From contig JAPLSP010000672.1 in the NCBI GenBank assembly GCA_026398575.1, positions 1-6,330 of the forward strand: a DNA stretch of 6,330 nt, in the 5' to 3' direction. This stretch comes from Candidatus Sumerlaeota bacterium. GTDB lineage: Bacteria > Sumerlaeota > Sumerlaeia > JADFCT01. Positions 1 through 6,330 of this stretch are shown piece after piece. The notes under the pieces were generated by a model, which did no database searches, had not been told where the DNA came from, and saw only the letters and a list, made by a program, of their open reading frames with translations. Positions within the stretch are counted from its first letter, which is position 1, and every line of letters begins with the position of its first letter. The translations under genes and the position numbers were made by a program.

Positions 1-205
1 AAAACTGTTGGGCCTGGGCACGCCGTGGCGGCGCAATATGGCGACGCGAAAACGAACGTCGAGAGGGAAGGGGAAAGGCAGCTAAAAATGTCATACGGTT
101 ATGGCGGCAAGCCACCTTACTCCAAAAGCTGGCGCCGCTCCCAACAGCATTCTGAATCTCTGTCTTAGTATCAAGCGCAAATGCATGAGATCAGGAGTTC
201 TGCAC
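1..205. other. Non-coding left flank downstream of the dockerin gene
   Basis: This stretch lies beyond the stop codon of the dockerin gene. All three forward frames enter the window open: one stops near base 85, one near 150 and one at 166-168. The minus strand also has an ATG at 94 that stays open to the edge but has no Shine-Dalgarno sequence in front of it. None of these short frames looks like a recognisable protein, so no gene is called. No convincing hairpin plus T-run terminator for the dockerin gene is visible. The one clear element is the repeat copy at about 104-150. A partial gene entering from the left cannot be excluded. Confidence 0.4.
104..150 (+). repeat. Copy of a dispersed repeat also present at the right end
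   Basis: This segment matches the reverse complement of 6228-6277. By eye about 40 of 47 aligned positions are identical with one 3-base gap. The match includes an unbroken 12-base run (gctggcgccgct, 128-139) and the 8-base run actccaaa (119-126). The copy is unlike its surroundings and lies outside genes, as does its partner, which points to a dispersed intergenic element rather than a duplicated coding region. No clear inverted partner arm is seen beside this copy, so it looks like half of the hairpin found at the right end. Whether it is mobile is unknown. Confidence 0.6.
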
Positions 206-1543
206 TTATTGCGCCGTCGCAGCGCTCGCCACGCGGAAACCCAGGTAGTAGTTTTGTTCATCGGGAGCGAAATTATTGCGAAAGGCCGTGCGGCAATCCT
301 GAAAATTGGTGTACCACCCTCCGCCGCGGGCGACGCGATGCGTCCATATCCCGGTGGCGGGGCCGGTGGGGTTCGTCATCGCGCCCAGCCAGTAGTAGTC
401 ATATTCATACCAATCCTGGCACCATTCCCAAACATTGCCGCTCATGTCATAGCAGCCTGCGGGACTCGGGCTATCCTGAGTCGCTATTGAGCCATTCGGG
501 CTGACGTGCACGCCGTTGAACCATCCGACGGGGGATGTATAGGGGCGGCCTTGCATGCCGGCCGGATTGACGTCATCGGGATTGCTATCGTAATAATTAC
601 AGCGGCGTTTTCCGCTCAGCGTATCGCCTGCAAAGCCATAGATCCAATGCTTTGTCCCATCCCAGGCAGCCGCCCGTTCCCATTCGGCCTCGGTTGGCAG
701 GCGATATCCATTGTGGAATTGAATCCCCGGCGTATTCGGGTCGGCGTCCCTGAGTTCCCAAATCGCAAGGCTGTAGCAAATTGTCAGGTTCTCTTTTTCG
801 CTCAGCCAGTTGCAGAAGGCCACCGCTCCATACCACGTCACGCTGATGACGGGAAAATCCTGCATGGAATACGATGCTCCCCCTGTGCCCAGGCGATTTT
901 TGGATGAGAAGGCGCCGGCGGAATATTGAATCTGGCAATTGGGATCGGAAATGGCAATCAGCCGCTGATGACTCACATAAACATCTCCGCTGTTATAGGC
1001 GGTGTTGCTGGAATTTTTCAGATAGCCGCGGTTTTTCGCCCAATTCAGGACGGCGCAAAATTGGCCATTTGTTGTCATGTACTTGCCGATCCGATAAGTG
1101 GATAGCGTTACGGAATGGCGCGGGACTTCAGCGGTGGGATCTCCATAAGACCCGTCATCCCCGTCATCGCGCCGTCCCATGGTGAAAGCTCCGCCGGCGA
1201 CGACGACGGTTTCTATCAAGCGCTGCGGCTTGTAGGGATGATCCACGATGTAAAGGAGATCGGCCGCGTTCACCATCCCATCCAGATTCCCGTCCGCGCG
1301 GGCCAGGGCCGCCGCATCCAGCGCGCGCTTCTTGCTGAGATATTCCAGGAGCATTTGCGCATCGCTGGAATCCACCGCGCCATCATTGTTGATGTCACCC
1401 GGCACAACGCTATTATTCAGCGCCATGGGCGAATAGGTTTTAACATCGGGGACGGCGCAGACATGATGGGCGCTCAATGCCAGCATGACGCCAAAGAAGA
1501 TGAGAAACTCCAGGATTGCATGAGCTCGGCGACCGCCTTTCAT
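206..1543 (-). CDS. Secreted dockerin / FGE-sulfatase (SUMF1-like) domain protein
   Basis: The 445-residue product starts with an export signal: a basic stretch (KGGRR), a hydrophobic core at about 9-26, and likely cleavage after HHVCA near residue 30. Residues 49-102 form a type I dockerin-like module with two 12-residue calcium loops, D50-D61 (DINNDGAVDSSD) and D84-D95 (DGNLDGMVNAAD). Residues 113-440 are a formylglycine-generating-enzyme-like domain, shown by VVAGGAFTMG, PVISVTWYGAVAFCNWLS (230-247), GYRLPTEAEWERAA, CYDMSGNVWEWCQDW and a C-terminal RGGGW...CRTAFRN...LGFRVAS block. The start at 1543 is preferred over the ATG at 1612 because it has a good ribosome-binding site and puts the signal peptide at the N-terminus. 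The catalytic cysteine pair of true FGEs is not evident: only C417 lies in that region, apparently out of register. A binding, structural or other enzymatic role outside the cytoplasm is therefore more likely than sulfatase maturation. Dockerins usually bind cohesins, and none is encoded here. Confidence 0.88.
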   Translation of the reverse strand: MKGGRRAHAILEFLIFFGVMLALSAHHVCAVPDVKTYSPMALNNSVVPGDINNDGAVDSSDAQMLLEYLSKKRALDAAALARADGNLDGMVNAADLLYIVDHPYKPQRLIETVVVAGGAFTMGRRDDGDDGSYGDPTAEVPRHSVTLSTYRIGKYMTTNGQFCAVLNWAKNRGYLKNSSNTAYNSGDVYVSHQRLIAISDPNCQIQYSAGAFSSKNRLGTGGASYSMQDFPVISVTWYGAVAFCNWLSEKENLTICYSLAIWELRDADPNTPGIQFHNGYRLPTEAEWERAAAWDGTKHWIYGFAGDTLSGKRRCNYYDSNPDDVNPAGMQGRPYTSPVGWFNGVHVSPNGSIATQDSPSPAGCYDMSGNVWEWCQDWYEYDYYWLGAMTNPTGPATGIWTHRVARGGGWYTNFQDCRTAFRNNFAPDEQNYYLGFRVASAATAQ

Positions 1544-1548
1544 TGTAG

Positions 1549-1555
1549 CTCCTCT
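1549..1555 (-). promoter_or_regulatory. Ribosome-binding site of the dockerin gene
   Basis: On the minus strand AGAGGAG lies five bases before the ATG at 1543. This strong Shine-Dalgarno match decides the start. The upstream in-frame ATG at 1612 would add 23 mostly polar residues in front of a normal signal peptide. Confidence 0.75.
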
Positions 1556-1615
1556 ATGGCGGCCTTGCTGCGGATAAACCGGATTTCCCGCGCGCTTTTT
1601 TAATGGAATCATGAA

Positions 1616-1690
1616 AAACAGAAGGATGGGAAACAGAAGGATGGAAAACAGAATGATGGAATGCAGAAGAATAAGAAACAGCAGATGAAA
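1616..1690. repeat. Degenerating 15-bp tandem repeat, about five units
   Basis: Five consecutive 15-base units run at 1616, 1631, 1646, 1661 and 1676. The first three are nearly identical (consensus aaacagaaggatgga, one mismatch between neighbours). The fourth and fifth match at only about nine positions each. The array fills most of the gap between the phosphatase stop codon and the dockerin start, so it would lie in the 5' leader of the dockerin gene if that gene is read through from upstream. It is purine-rich on the plus strand and pyrimidine-rich on the transcribed-sense strand. No function can be assigned. Confidence 0.75.
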
Positions 1691-1702
1691 ACAGTGCCGG
1701 GA

Positions 1703-2905
1703 TTAGAGCGCTTCGAATCCCATCAGCACGATGTCATCATGCCGTTCCATCGAGCCGCGGAAGTGATGCACTTCCGCCATGATGGCATCGAGGGCATCGG
1801 ATAACGGCATGCCGCCGGCGCGCCGGACCATCGCCAGGAGCGCGTTTTCCCCCAGAAATTCATCCTGGGAATTGATGGTTTCCGTGATACCGTCGGTGTA
1901 AAGATAGATGCGGTCCTTGGGCGCCAGGAGCGTCTCGACCACCGTGGTATCGAATTCCATAATCAACCCCAGGGCGGCGTTGCTTTTCGTTGGGATCATC
2001 TCGACCTGATGCGTTGCCGCCCGCTCCAGAATCGGCAGCGGATGCCCGGCGCCCGCGCAAACGAACTTGGCGCCAGGGCCGGACGGATCGAAGCGGAAGA
2101 ATCCATAAACGCCCGTCAAAAAAGCAGAGGGCATCTGATTCATGAGCTTGTCGTTGAGGCTTTCGAGATAGGCTTTGGGATTATAGCCGCAAACGACGCT
2201 GAGCTGGTCGCTCAGGAATTTGATGAGCGCCATGAAGAGCGCGGCTGAGACGCCATGGCCGGTCAAATCGCCAAGGAACGCGCCCATTCCGCCGCCCGGC
2301 AAATGCGCGTAGGAGAAGAAATCCCCTCCCACGGACTCGAACGGCAAATGCCGGTAGTCCATGCGCAGGCGCTCGTGCATGGGCGGATGCGCGGGCAGCA
2401 AAGCCGCCTGAATCTTGCGCGCCCGCTCCAAATCCTGCTGGAGCATTTCGTGCTGGATTCGGATTTTTTCTTCGCTGCGCCGCAACGCCTCTTCCATGAT
2501 GATGCGCTGCGTGATATTGCGCGAAATGCCGAACGTGCCCATGATGTTTCCCTGGTCGTCGCGCAAGGGCATCTTGGTTGTCGAAGCCCACGTCGTGCGG
2601 CCGTCGGGCCAGGTTTCTTTTTCCTCGATGTTGGGCTTGCCCTGCCCGGTCCGGATGATTTCCTGCTCATCCTCGAACGCCTGGCGGGCGTGTTCTTCGG
2701 CGAAGAAATCGAAATCCGTCTTGCCTTGCGCCTGCGACGGATCGTCCACCCCCCACATGTTTGCCAGCGCTTTGCTGACGGTAATGATCCGGCTGTTGAG
2801 GTCTTTGAAGTAAACCGCGTCGGAGATATAATTCATCATCTCCTGAAACAGCATTTTCTCGAGGCAGGGCTCCGCGCAGAATGCGCCGATTTTCTTTTCC
2901 TTCAT
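1703..2905 (-). CDS. PAS sensor plus SpoIIE/PP2C-type protein serine phosphatase
   Basis: This is a 400-residue protein with no signal peptide or membrane segment, so it is probably cytoplasmic. Residues about 20-136 form a PAS domain (YISDAVYFKDLNSRIITVS, then the PAC end GTFGISRNITQR). A helical, probably coiled-coil linker follows (about 137-170), ending in the RKIQAALLP motif typical of RsbU/SpoIIE-type phosphatases. The catalytic domain covers about 185-398. Its metal-binding acidic residues appear intact: D195 in SVGGDFF, D213 in LGDLTGHG, D338 in YTDGITE and D390/D391 in RHDDIVLMGF. In this family such enzymes usually dephosphorylate STAS anti-anti-sigma proteins to control sigma factors or other partner-switching outputs. 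The PAS domain would set activity in response to a bound ligand or redox state. No STAS protein, anti-sigma kinase or sigma factor lies in the window, so its target is unknown. It starts 95 bp after the kinase gene ends and has its own ribosome-binding site. Confidence 0.9.
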   Translation of the reverse strand: MKEKKIGAFCAEPCLEKMLFQEMMNYISDAVYFKDLNSRIITVSKALANMWGVDDPSQAQGKTDFDFFAEEHARQAFEDEQEIIRTGQGKPNIEEKETWPDGRTTWASTTKMPLRDDQGNIMGTFGISRNITQRIIMEEALRRSEEKIRIQHEMLQQDLERARKIQAALLPAHPPMHERLRMDYRHLPFESVGGDFFSYAHLPGGGMGAFLGDLTGHGVSAALFMALIKFLSDQLSVVCGYNPKAYLESLNDKLMNQMPSAFLTGVYGFFRFDPSGPGAKFVCAGAGHPLPILERAATHQVEMIPTKSNAALGLIMEFDTTVVETLLAPKDRIYLYTDGITETINSQDEFLGENALLAMVRRAGGMPLSDALDAIMAEVHHFRGSMERHDDIVLMGFEAL

Positions 2906-2914
2906 GATTCGCAG

Positions 2915-2919
2915 TCCTC
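2915..2919 (-). promoter_or_regulatory. Ribosome-binding site of the phosphatase gene
   Basis: GAGGA on the minus strand lies nine bases before the ATG at 2905. This supports that start and shows the phosphatase can be translated independently of the kinase gene upstream. Confidence 0.6.
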
Positions 2920-3000
2920 ATGAAATCCGCATAATTATGGCCGAAGTTTCCATAGGCGCGCGCCGCATGTCCAGTGACAAATCGTGCAGCGGAGAGCCGG

Positions 3001-4530
3001 TCATTCCGATACCGGCAGGCGGATGAAGAACGTCGTCAGTCCTTCGCCCGATTGGACGGAAATATGGCCATGATTACTGGTGATAATCTGGGAAGTAATG
3101 GCCAATCCAAGCCCGACGCCGCCTTCCTTGCGTGAAAAGAACGGTTCGAAGATGTGAAAGATATCGTCGGGCGGAATCGTTTCGCCGGTGTTGGTCACCC
3201 GCGTTTCACAAAACCGGCCTTCCTTGCCGTCGGTGCATAATTGCGTGACGATCTTGACCTTCCCGGAAGGCGCCGCCGCCTCGATCGCGTTGCGGATGAT
3301 ATTGATAAACGCCTGTACGAGTTGTTCGGGCTGCGAGAAAATGGGGGGAATATCGCCCAGTTGGGTGGAAATGTGGACGCCGGCGCCGGCGCCGCTTTCC
3401 ATGCTGTCTTTCGTCAGGTTCACGGCTTCCATTACAATGCGATTGAGATCGGCCGGCTCGGGCGGCGCCGCGGCGGGGCGGGCGAAATCCATGACACTGC
3501 GCACCACCCGGTCCAGCCGGTTGACTTCGCGAACGATCACATTGAGAAATCGCCGGGCGCCGGCGTCGGGTTTCTGTTCTTCGGCCAGCAGCTGCGCCAT
3601 GCCCTTGATGGTTCCCAGAGGATTGCGGATTTCATGGGCGATGCCGGTGGCAAACGTGCCGAGCGCCGCCAGTTGGTCGGCCCGCTGCATCTGTTGATAG
3701 AACTCTTTATAGGCGCGCAAATCCCGGAAATTGATCGAGTATCCCGTGCGTTCGCCCTGCGGGCTTTGCAGCAAGTTGATCGTGGCGATGATCGGAAAGC
3801 GCCCCATCGAGGGAGCGGTCAGCTCGATTTCTTTGGAGTCGGCAAAAACCCCTTCGCCCATGGCGTCGTGAATGATGCGCGCCAGGGCGGAATCGGGATC
3901 CACACTGCGCAGCCAGCGCTCGAAGTTTTTTCCGGTCAACGACTGTGATTCCGGACCGATCATCGCTTCGGCCGACGAGTTCATGGTCATGATGGCGCCC
4001 TCGGGATCCAGCAAAACCAACCCGCCGGTAAAGCACTCCAGGATGTAGCGATTGCGCTGGGTGACGTAGGTATTGAGCGCTCCCAGCACCTGATTGAAGC
4101 GCTGGCCCAGAATGTCAATCTCCGGCACCCGCGCCATGGGCTGGCTGACGCTGGCGATCCGGCCCGTCGAGGCGAATTCCTCGAGGCGCGATCCCATGGT
4201 GCGCAGGGGCAGAACAATGGCGCGCGCAAGGATGAAACCGCCGACCGCCGCCAGCAGCGATACGAACAGAACGGCAATGATCAGGGTCGTCGTCGCCTTT
4301 TCAATGGTGAATTTTTGCGGCGCGACTTCATGCAGGTTGTCGTAAGTAATCAATATCTGATAGGCCAGCACCCCCAGCCCCAGAGTAATCAAGGCCATGA
4401 GCGCGGGGATGGAAAACAACAGACTGGAACTGGGACGGGAAACGGGGCCGGGAGGCGATACGGTCTCCGGCGACGCCGAAGATGCGGGCGTTTGGGAAGA
4501 GGGGCCGGATGAAGGGTCCTGAGGTTTCAT
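3001..4530 (-). CDS. Membrane histidine kinase: 2 TM, HAMP, PAS, HisKA, HATPase
   Basis: With the start at 4530 the product is 509 residues. The order is: a Ser/Pro-rich, probably disordered N-terminal tail (1-36); a membrane helix (about 37-62); a short external loop of about 20 residues; a second helix (about 82-104); HAMP (about 104-158); PAS (about 160-270); HisKA (about 287-350); HATPase_c (about 400-507). The phospho-acceptor is H299 in [12 protein letters not shown]-box residues N410 and N414 sit in [13 protein letters not shown], and the F and G2 boxes are [18 protein letters not shown]. The G1 box reads TNTGETIP, with N447 where an aspartate is classical; NTG variants occur in NtrB-like kinases, so activity is likely kept. 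The minimal outer loop suggests that the membrane or the PAS domain senses the signal. The ATG at 4530 is chosen over one at 4614 because it overlaps the carB stop, whereas the longer form would run 84 bases inside carB. No response regulator is adjacent, so this is an orphan kinase here. Confidence 0.9.
   Translation of the reverse strand: MKPQDPSSGPSSQTPASSASPETVSPPGPVSRPSSSLLFSIPALMALITLGLGVLAYQILITYDNLHEVAPQKFTIEKATTTLIIAVLFVSLLAAVGGFILARAIVLPLRTMGSRLEEFASTGRIASVSQPMARVPEIDILGQRFNQVLGALNTYVTQRNRYILECFTGGLVLLDPEGAIMTMNSSAEAMIGPESQSLTGKNFERWLRSVDPDSALARIIHDAMGEGVFADSKEIELTAPSMGRFPIIATINLLQSPQGERTGYSINFRDLRAYKEFYQQMQRADQLAALGTFATGIAHEIRNPLGTIKGMAQLLAEEQKPDAGARRFLNVIVREVNRLDRVVRSVMDFARPAAAPPEPADLNRIVMEAVNLTKDSMESGAGAGVHISTQLGDIPPIFSQPEQLVQAFINIIRNAIEAAAPSGKVKIVTQLCTDGKEGRFCETRVTNTGETIPPDDIFHIFEPFFSRKEGGVGLGLAITSQIITSNHGHISVQSGEGLTTFFIRLPVSE
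4527..4530 (-). other. ATGA stop-start overlap coupling carB to the kinase
   Basis: On the minus strand the kinase ATG (4530-4528) shares two bases with the carB TGA (4529-4527). No Shine-Dalgarno sequence precedes the kinase ATG, so its translation probably depends on ribosomes finishing carB. This fixes both gene ends and supports one transcript. Confidence 0.8.
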
Positions 4531-5984
4531 GGTTGGGCGAAATAAGCGGTCGCCAGCTCGTCCATCAATTCCTTTTCGGATTCGACGATCTCCTGGATGT
4601 TCTGCAGGAACCACGGATCAATGCCGGTCAGGGCGTAAACATCCTCGATGCTCATGCCATTGGCCAGCGCGTATCGCAGATAGAAAATCCGATCTGGATT
4701 GGGCGTTGTCAGGCGGCTTTCGATCAGGGAGAGGTCAATCTTGTCTTTGCCGTCGCCCCCCAGGCCATACCGGTCAATTTCCAGCGAGCGCAGGCCTTTT
4801 TGAAGGGCTTCCTTGAACGTGCGGCCAATGCTCATCGTTTCGCCCACGGACTTCATCTGCGTGCCCAGGGCGCGGTCGGCGCCGCGGAACTTCTCGAAGG
4901 CAAAGCGCGGGATCTTGACGACGCAATAGTCTATCGTCGGCTCGAAGCAGGCCGGCGTCTTCTTGGTGATGTCATTGTCCAGCTCATCGAGCCGGTAGCC
5001 GACGGCCAGTTTCGCCGCAATCTTGGCGATGGGGAATCCGGTGGCCTTCGACGCCAGGGCCGAGGAGCGCGAGACGCGCGGATTCATCTCGATCACCATC
5101 CGCTCGCCGTCTTTCGGATTGACCGCGAACTGGATGTTCGAGCCGCCCGTATCCACGCCGATCGCGCGGATGATCTTGATCGCATCGTCGCGCATGGCCT
5201 GATATTCCACGTCCGTCAGCGTCTGCACCGGCGCCACGGTGATCGAGTCGCCCGTATGCACCCCCATGGGATCGAAATTCTCAATCGAACAGATGATGAC
5301 GACGTTATCCGCCATGTCGCGCATGACTTCGAGCTCGAACTCCTTCCAGCCCAACAGCGATTGCTCGACCAGGATTTGATGGATGGGCGAACAGCTCATG
5401 CCATACAAGGCTTGGCGCTCGAACTCTTCAACATTATAGGCTACGCCGCCGCATGTGCCGCCCAGGGTGAAGGCGGGCCGGATGATGACGGGGAAACCGA
5501 TGTGCTCGGCGGCCTTGCGCGCGACGGCGATGTCCGTCGCAATTTCGCTCGTAGGAATCTTCAGGCCGATGGAACGTATCGTTTGGCGGAAAAGATCGCG
5601 ATCCTCGGCGCGCGCGATGGCCACCTCATTGGCGCCAATCATCTCGACGTTATATTGTTTCAGCACGCCCAGCTTATGGAGCTCCATTGCCAGGTTCAGC
5701 GCTGTTTGCCCGCCGAGCGTCGGCAGCAAGGCGTCCGGCCGCTCTACGGCGATGATTTTCGTAACCATGTCCGCCGTCAGCGGCTCGATATAGGTCCGGT
5801 CTCCGAATTCCGGGTCCGTCATAATGGTCGCAGGATTCGAGTTGACCAGGACGACCGTGTAGCCATCGGCGCGCAGGGCTTTGCATCCTTGTGTGCCGGA
5901 ATAGTCGAATTCGCAGGCCTGGCCGATGACGATAGGGCCGGAGCCCAGAATCATGATCTTGTGAATGTCGGTGCGTTTGGGCAT
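4527..5984 (-). CDS. carB: Carbamoyl-phosphate synthase large subunit, N-terminal (carboxyphosphate) half
   Basis: CarB makes carbamoyl phosphate from bicarbonate, ammonia (from glutamine via CarA) and two ATP, feeding arginine and pyrimidine synthesis in the cytoplasm. This 485-residue protein aligns without gaps with the first ~340 residues of E. coli CarB as I remember it, from MPKRTDI on. The pre-ATP-grasp fold has [20 protein letters not shown]-grasp residues R129, R169, G175/G176, E215, H243, Q285, E299 and N301 are all present. E. coli E208 is Q here. The match continues to [17 protein letters not shown] in the oligomerisation domain and then stops at a clean TGA. The usual CarB is about 1,070 residues, so the second ATP-grasp half and the allosteric MGS domain are missing. 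The kinase gene begins immediately, so no decayed second half remains. Split carB genes cut in this linker are known in Methanocaldococcus and Aquifex. The start matches the family start, but no clear ribosome-binding site precedes it. Confidence 0.93.
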   Translation of the reverse strand: MPKRTDIHKIMILGSGPIVIGQACEFDYSGTQGCKALRADGYTVVLVNSNPATIMTDPEFGDRTYIEPLTADMVTKIIAVERPDALLPTLGGQTALNLAMELHKLGVLKQYNVEMIGANEVAIARAEDRDLFRQTIRSIGLKIPTSEIATDIAVARKAAEHIGFPVIIRPAFTLGGTCGGVAYNVEEFERQALYGMSCSPIHQILVEQSLLGWKEFELEVMRDMADNVVIICSIENFDPMGVHTGDSITVAPVQTLTDVEYQAMRDDAIKIIRAIGVDTGGSNIQFAVNPKDGERMVIEMNPRVSRSSALASKATGFPIAKIAAKLAVGYRLDELDNDITKKTPACFEPTIDYCVVKIPRFAFEKFRGADRALGTQMKSVGETMSIGRTFKEALQKGLRSLEIDRYGLGGDGKDKIDLSLIESRLTTPNPDRIFYLRYALANGMSIEDVYALTGIDPWFLQNIQEIVESEKELMDELATAYFAQP

Positions 5985-6227
5985 GAGGCATCTATGTGAT
6001 ATCGTAGAGTAAAAGCGCTGAAAAAACGGCTCGTTTTAGGGCGATGGCTCTGAGCGCAGGCGACACGCTCGCCAAGCCGCCGGGATCATAAAGATATGAC
6101 GCTGGGCGCGCCAGTGAGAAATCGCGGAAAGCAGGGCGGAGGGCGGAAAGCGGAGCGGGGCGCCTTGCAGACTAAGTGCTTGGGCTCGGAATTGCGATCA
6201 CGTATTTTTGCCTAAGGGATGAAGACA
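5985..6227. other. Upstream region of carB, no gene recognised
   Basis: I find no supported gene here. Read on the minus strand this should hold the carB promoter, but no hexamer pair with good spacing stands out. A small perfect inverted repeat, AAAACG-3 nt-CGTTTT, lies at 6023-6037 and is followed on the minus strand by further T residues. It is too short and AT-rich to call a terminator or attenuator. The segment 6121-6160 is purine-rich and contains gcggaaagc twice (6124-6132 and 6143-6151). No riboswitch, PyrR-like or ArgR-like site could be recognised by eye. Confidence 0.4.
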
Positions 6228-6330
6228 ATGCAGTCGGAAGCGGCGCCAGCATTTGGAGTGCGGTTGCTTGCTGCCGCTTTTTGCTACGCCAGTCTTCATG
6301 ATTATCGTAGCAAAAGCGGCAGCAAGCAAC
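6228..6330. repeat. Hairpin-forming dispersed repeat, cut by the window end
   Basis: Bases 6263-6288 and 6306-6330 form a near-perfect inverted repeat (26 and 25 bases, differing by one extra T in a T-run) around a 17-base loop (6289-6305). The outer part of the left arm, 6228-6262, matches the reverse complement of 116-150 at 29 of 35 positions, so the repeat unit extends outward at least to 6228. The right arm should then continue past the window. The element is long for a simple terminator, and no T-run follows in the right place. It behaves more like a REP/MITE-style intergenic palindrome. An assembly fold-back at a contig end is an alternative. Confidence 0.65.

Noticed and set aside
1..168. 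A forward frame open from the left edge to a TAG at 166-168
   Set aside because: All three forward frames are open at the edge, no family is recognisable, and its last part is the dispersed repeat. A real partial gene cannot be shown.
2255..2923. A 222-codon plus-strand frame opposite the phosphatase gene
   Set aside because: It is a shadow of the PAS-SpoIIE gene, whose motifs and ribosome-binding site are clear on the minus strand.
2955..2964. A 10-base perfect palindrome GGCGCGCGCC between the kinase and phosphatase genes
   Set aside because: It is an alternating GC run that arises easily in GC-rich DNA. No second copy or promoter context supports an operator.
2952..2980. A possible promoter for the phosphatase gene (TTGTCA at 2980-2975, minus strand)
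   Set aside because: No acceptable -10 hexamer lies at 16-18 bases; the nearest AT-rich hexamer is 20 bases away and matches poorly.
4482..5999. A 505-codon open frame on the plus strand opposite carB
   Set aside because: It is a mirror frame of a codon-biased gene. The minus-strand frame matches CarB residue by residue, and the plus-strand product is compositionally odd with no recognisable domain.
6023..6037. A small hairpin upstream of carB as an attenuator or terminator
   Set aside because: The stem is six pairs, four of them A-T, with a three-base loop; this is too weak to call.
6219..6330. A forward open frame starting ATG at 6219 or 6228, with AAGGG nine bases before the second ATG
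   Set aside because: Nearly the whole frame lies inside the hairpin repeat that recurs at 104-150, so its openness and its peptide similarity to the left flank come from the repeat, not from a gene.
6263..6330. The end palindrome as an integron attC site
   Set aside because: The arm ends do not fit the GTTRRRY / RYYYAAC core-site pattern and no integrase or cassette gene is present.

Overview
The window carries four genes, all on the minus strand. In transcription order, from high to low coordinates, they are: the N-terminal half of carbamoyl-phosphate synthase large subunit (4527-5984), a membrane-bound PAS histidine kinase (3001-4530), a PAS plus SpoIIE/PP2C-type serine/threonine phosphatase (1703-2905), and a secreted dockerin plus FGE-sulfatase-like (SUMF1-type) protein (206-1543). 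No tRNA, rRNA, CRISPR array, transposase or phage gene is visible.

The organism looks like a free-living, fairly GC-rich Gram-negative-type bacterium. A secreted dockerin/SUMF1-like protein beside PAS-containing signalling proteins fits the Planctomycetes-Verrucomicrobia-Lentisphaerae neighbourhood or related uncultured phyla. That is an inference from gene content; nothing here fixes the taxon.

Region by region: 1-205 is non-coding as far as I can support and contains one copy (about 104-150) of a repeat that recurs at the right end. The dockerin gene follows, with a strong ribosome-binding site and a signal peptide. The gap 1544-1702 holds a decaying 15-bp tandem repeat. The phosphatase and kinase genes are separated by 95 bp. 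The kinase start codon overlaps the carB stop codon (ATGA), so those two are very likely co-transcribed and translationally coupled. The stretch 5985-6330 upstream of carB has no supported gene. Its last ~100 bases are part of an inverted-repeat element that appears to run off the window.

Functionally, the first gene belongs to arginine/pyrimidine biosynthesis and makes only the carboxyphosphate-forming half of the enzyme, so the carbamoyl-phosphate-forming half must be encoded elsewhere. The kinase and phosphatase are signalling proteins whose partners (response regulator, anti-anti-sigma substrate) are not in the window. The dockerin protein is an exported product with no obvious link to the others. 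I see no convincing new defence or mobile system. The points most worth checking are the split carB and its coupling to a kinase, and the repeat family flanking the cluster.
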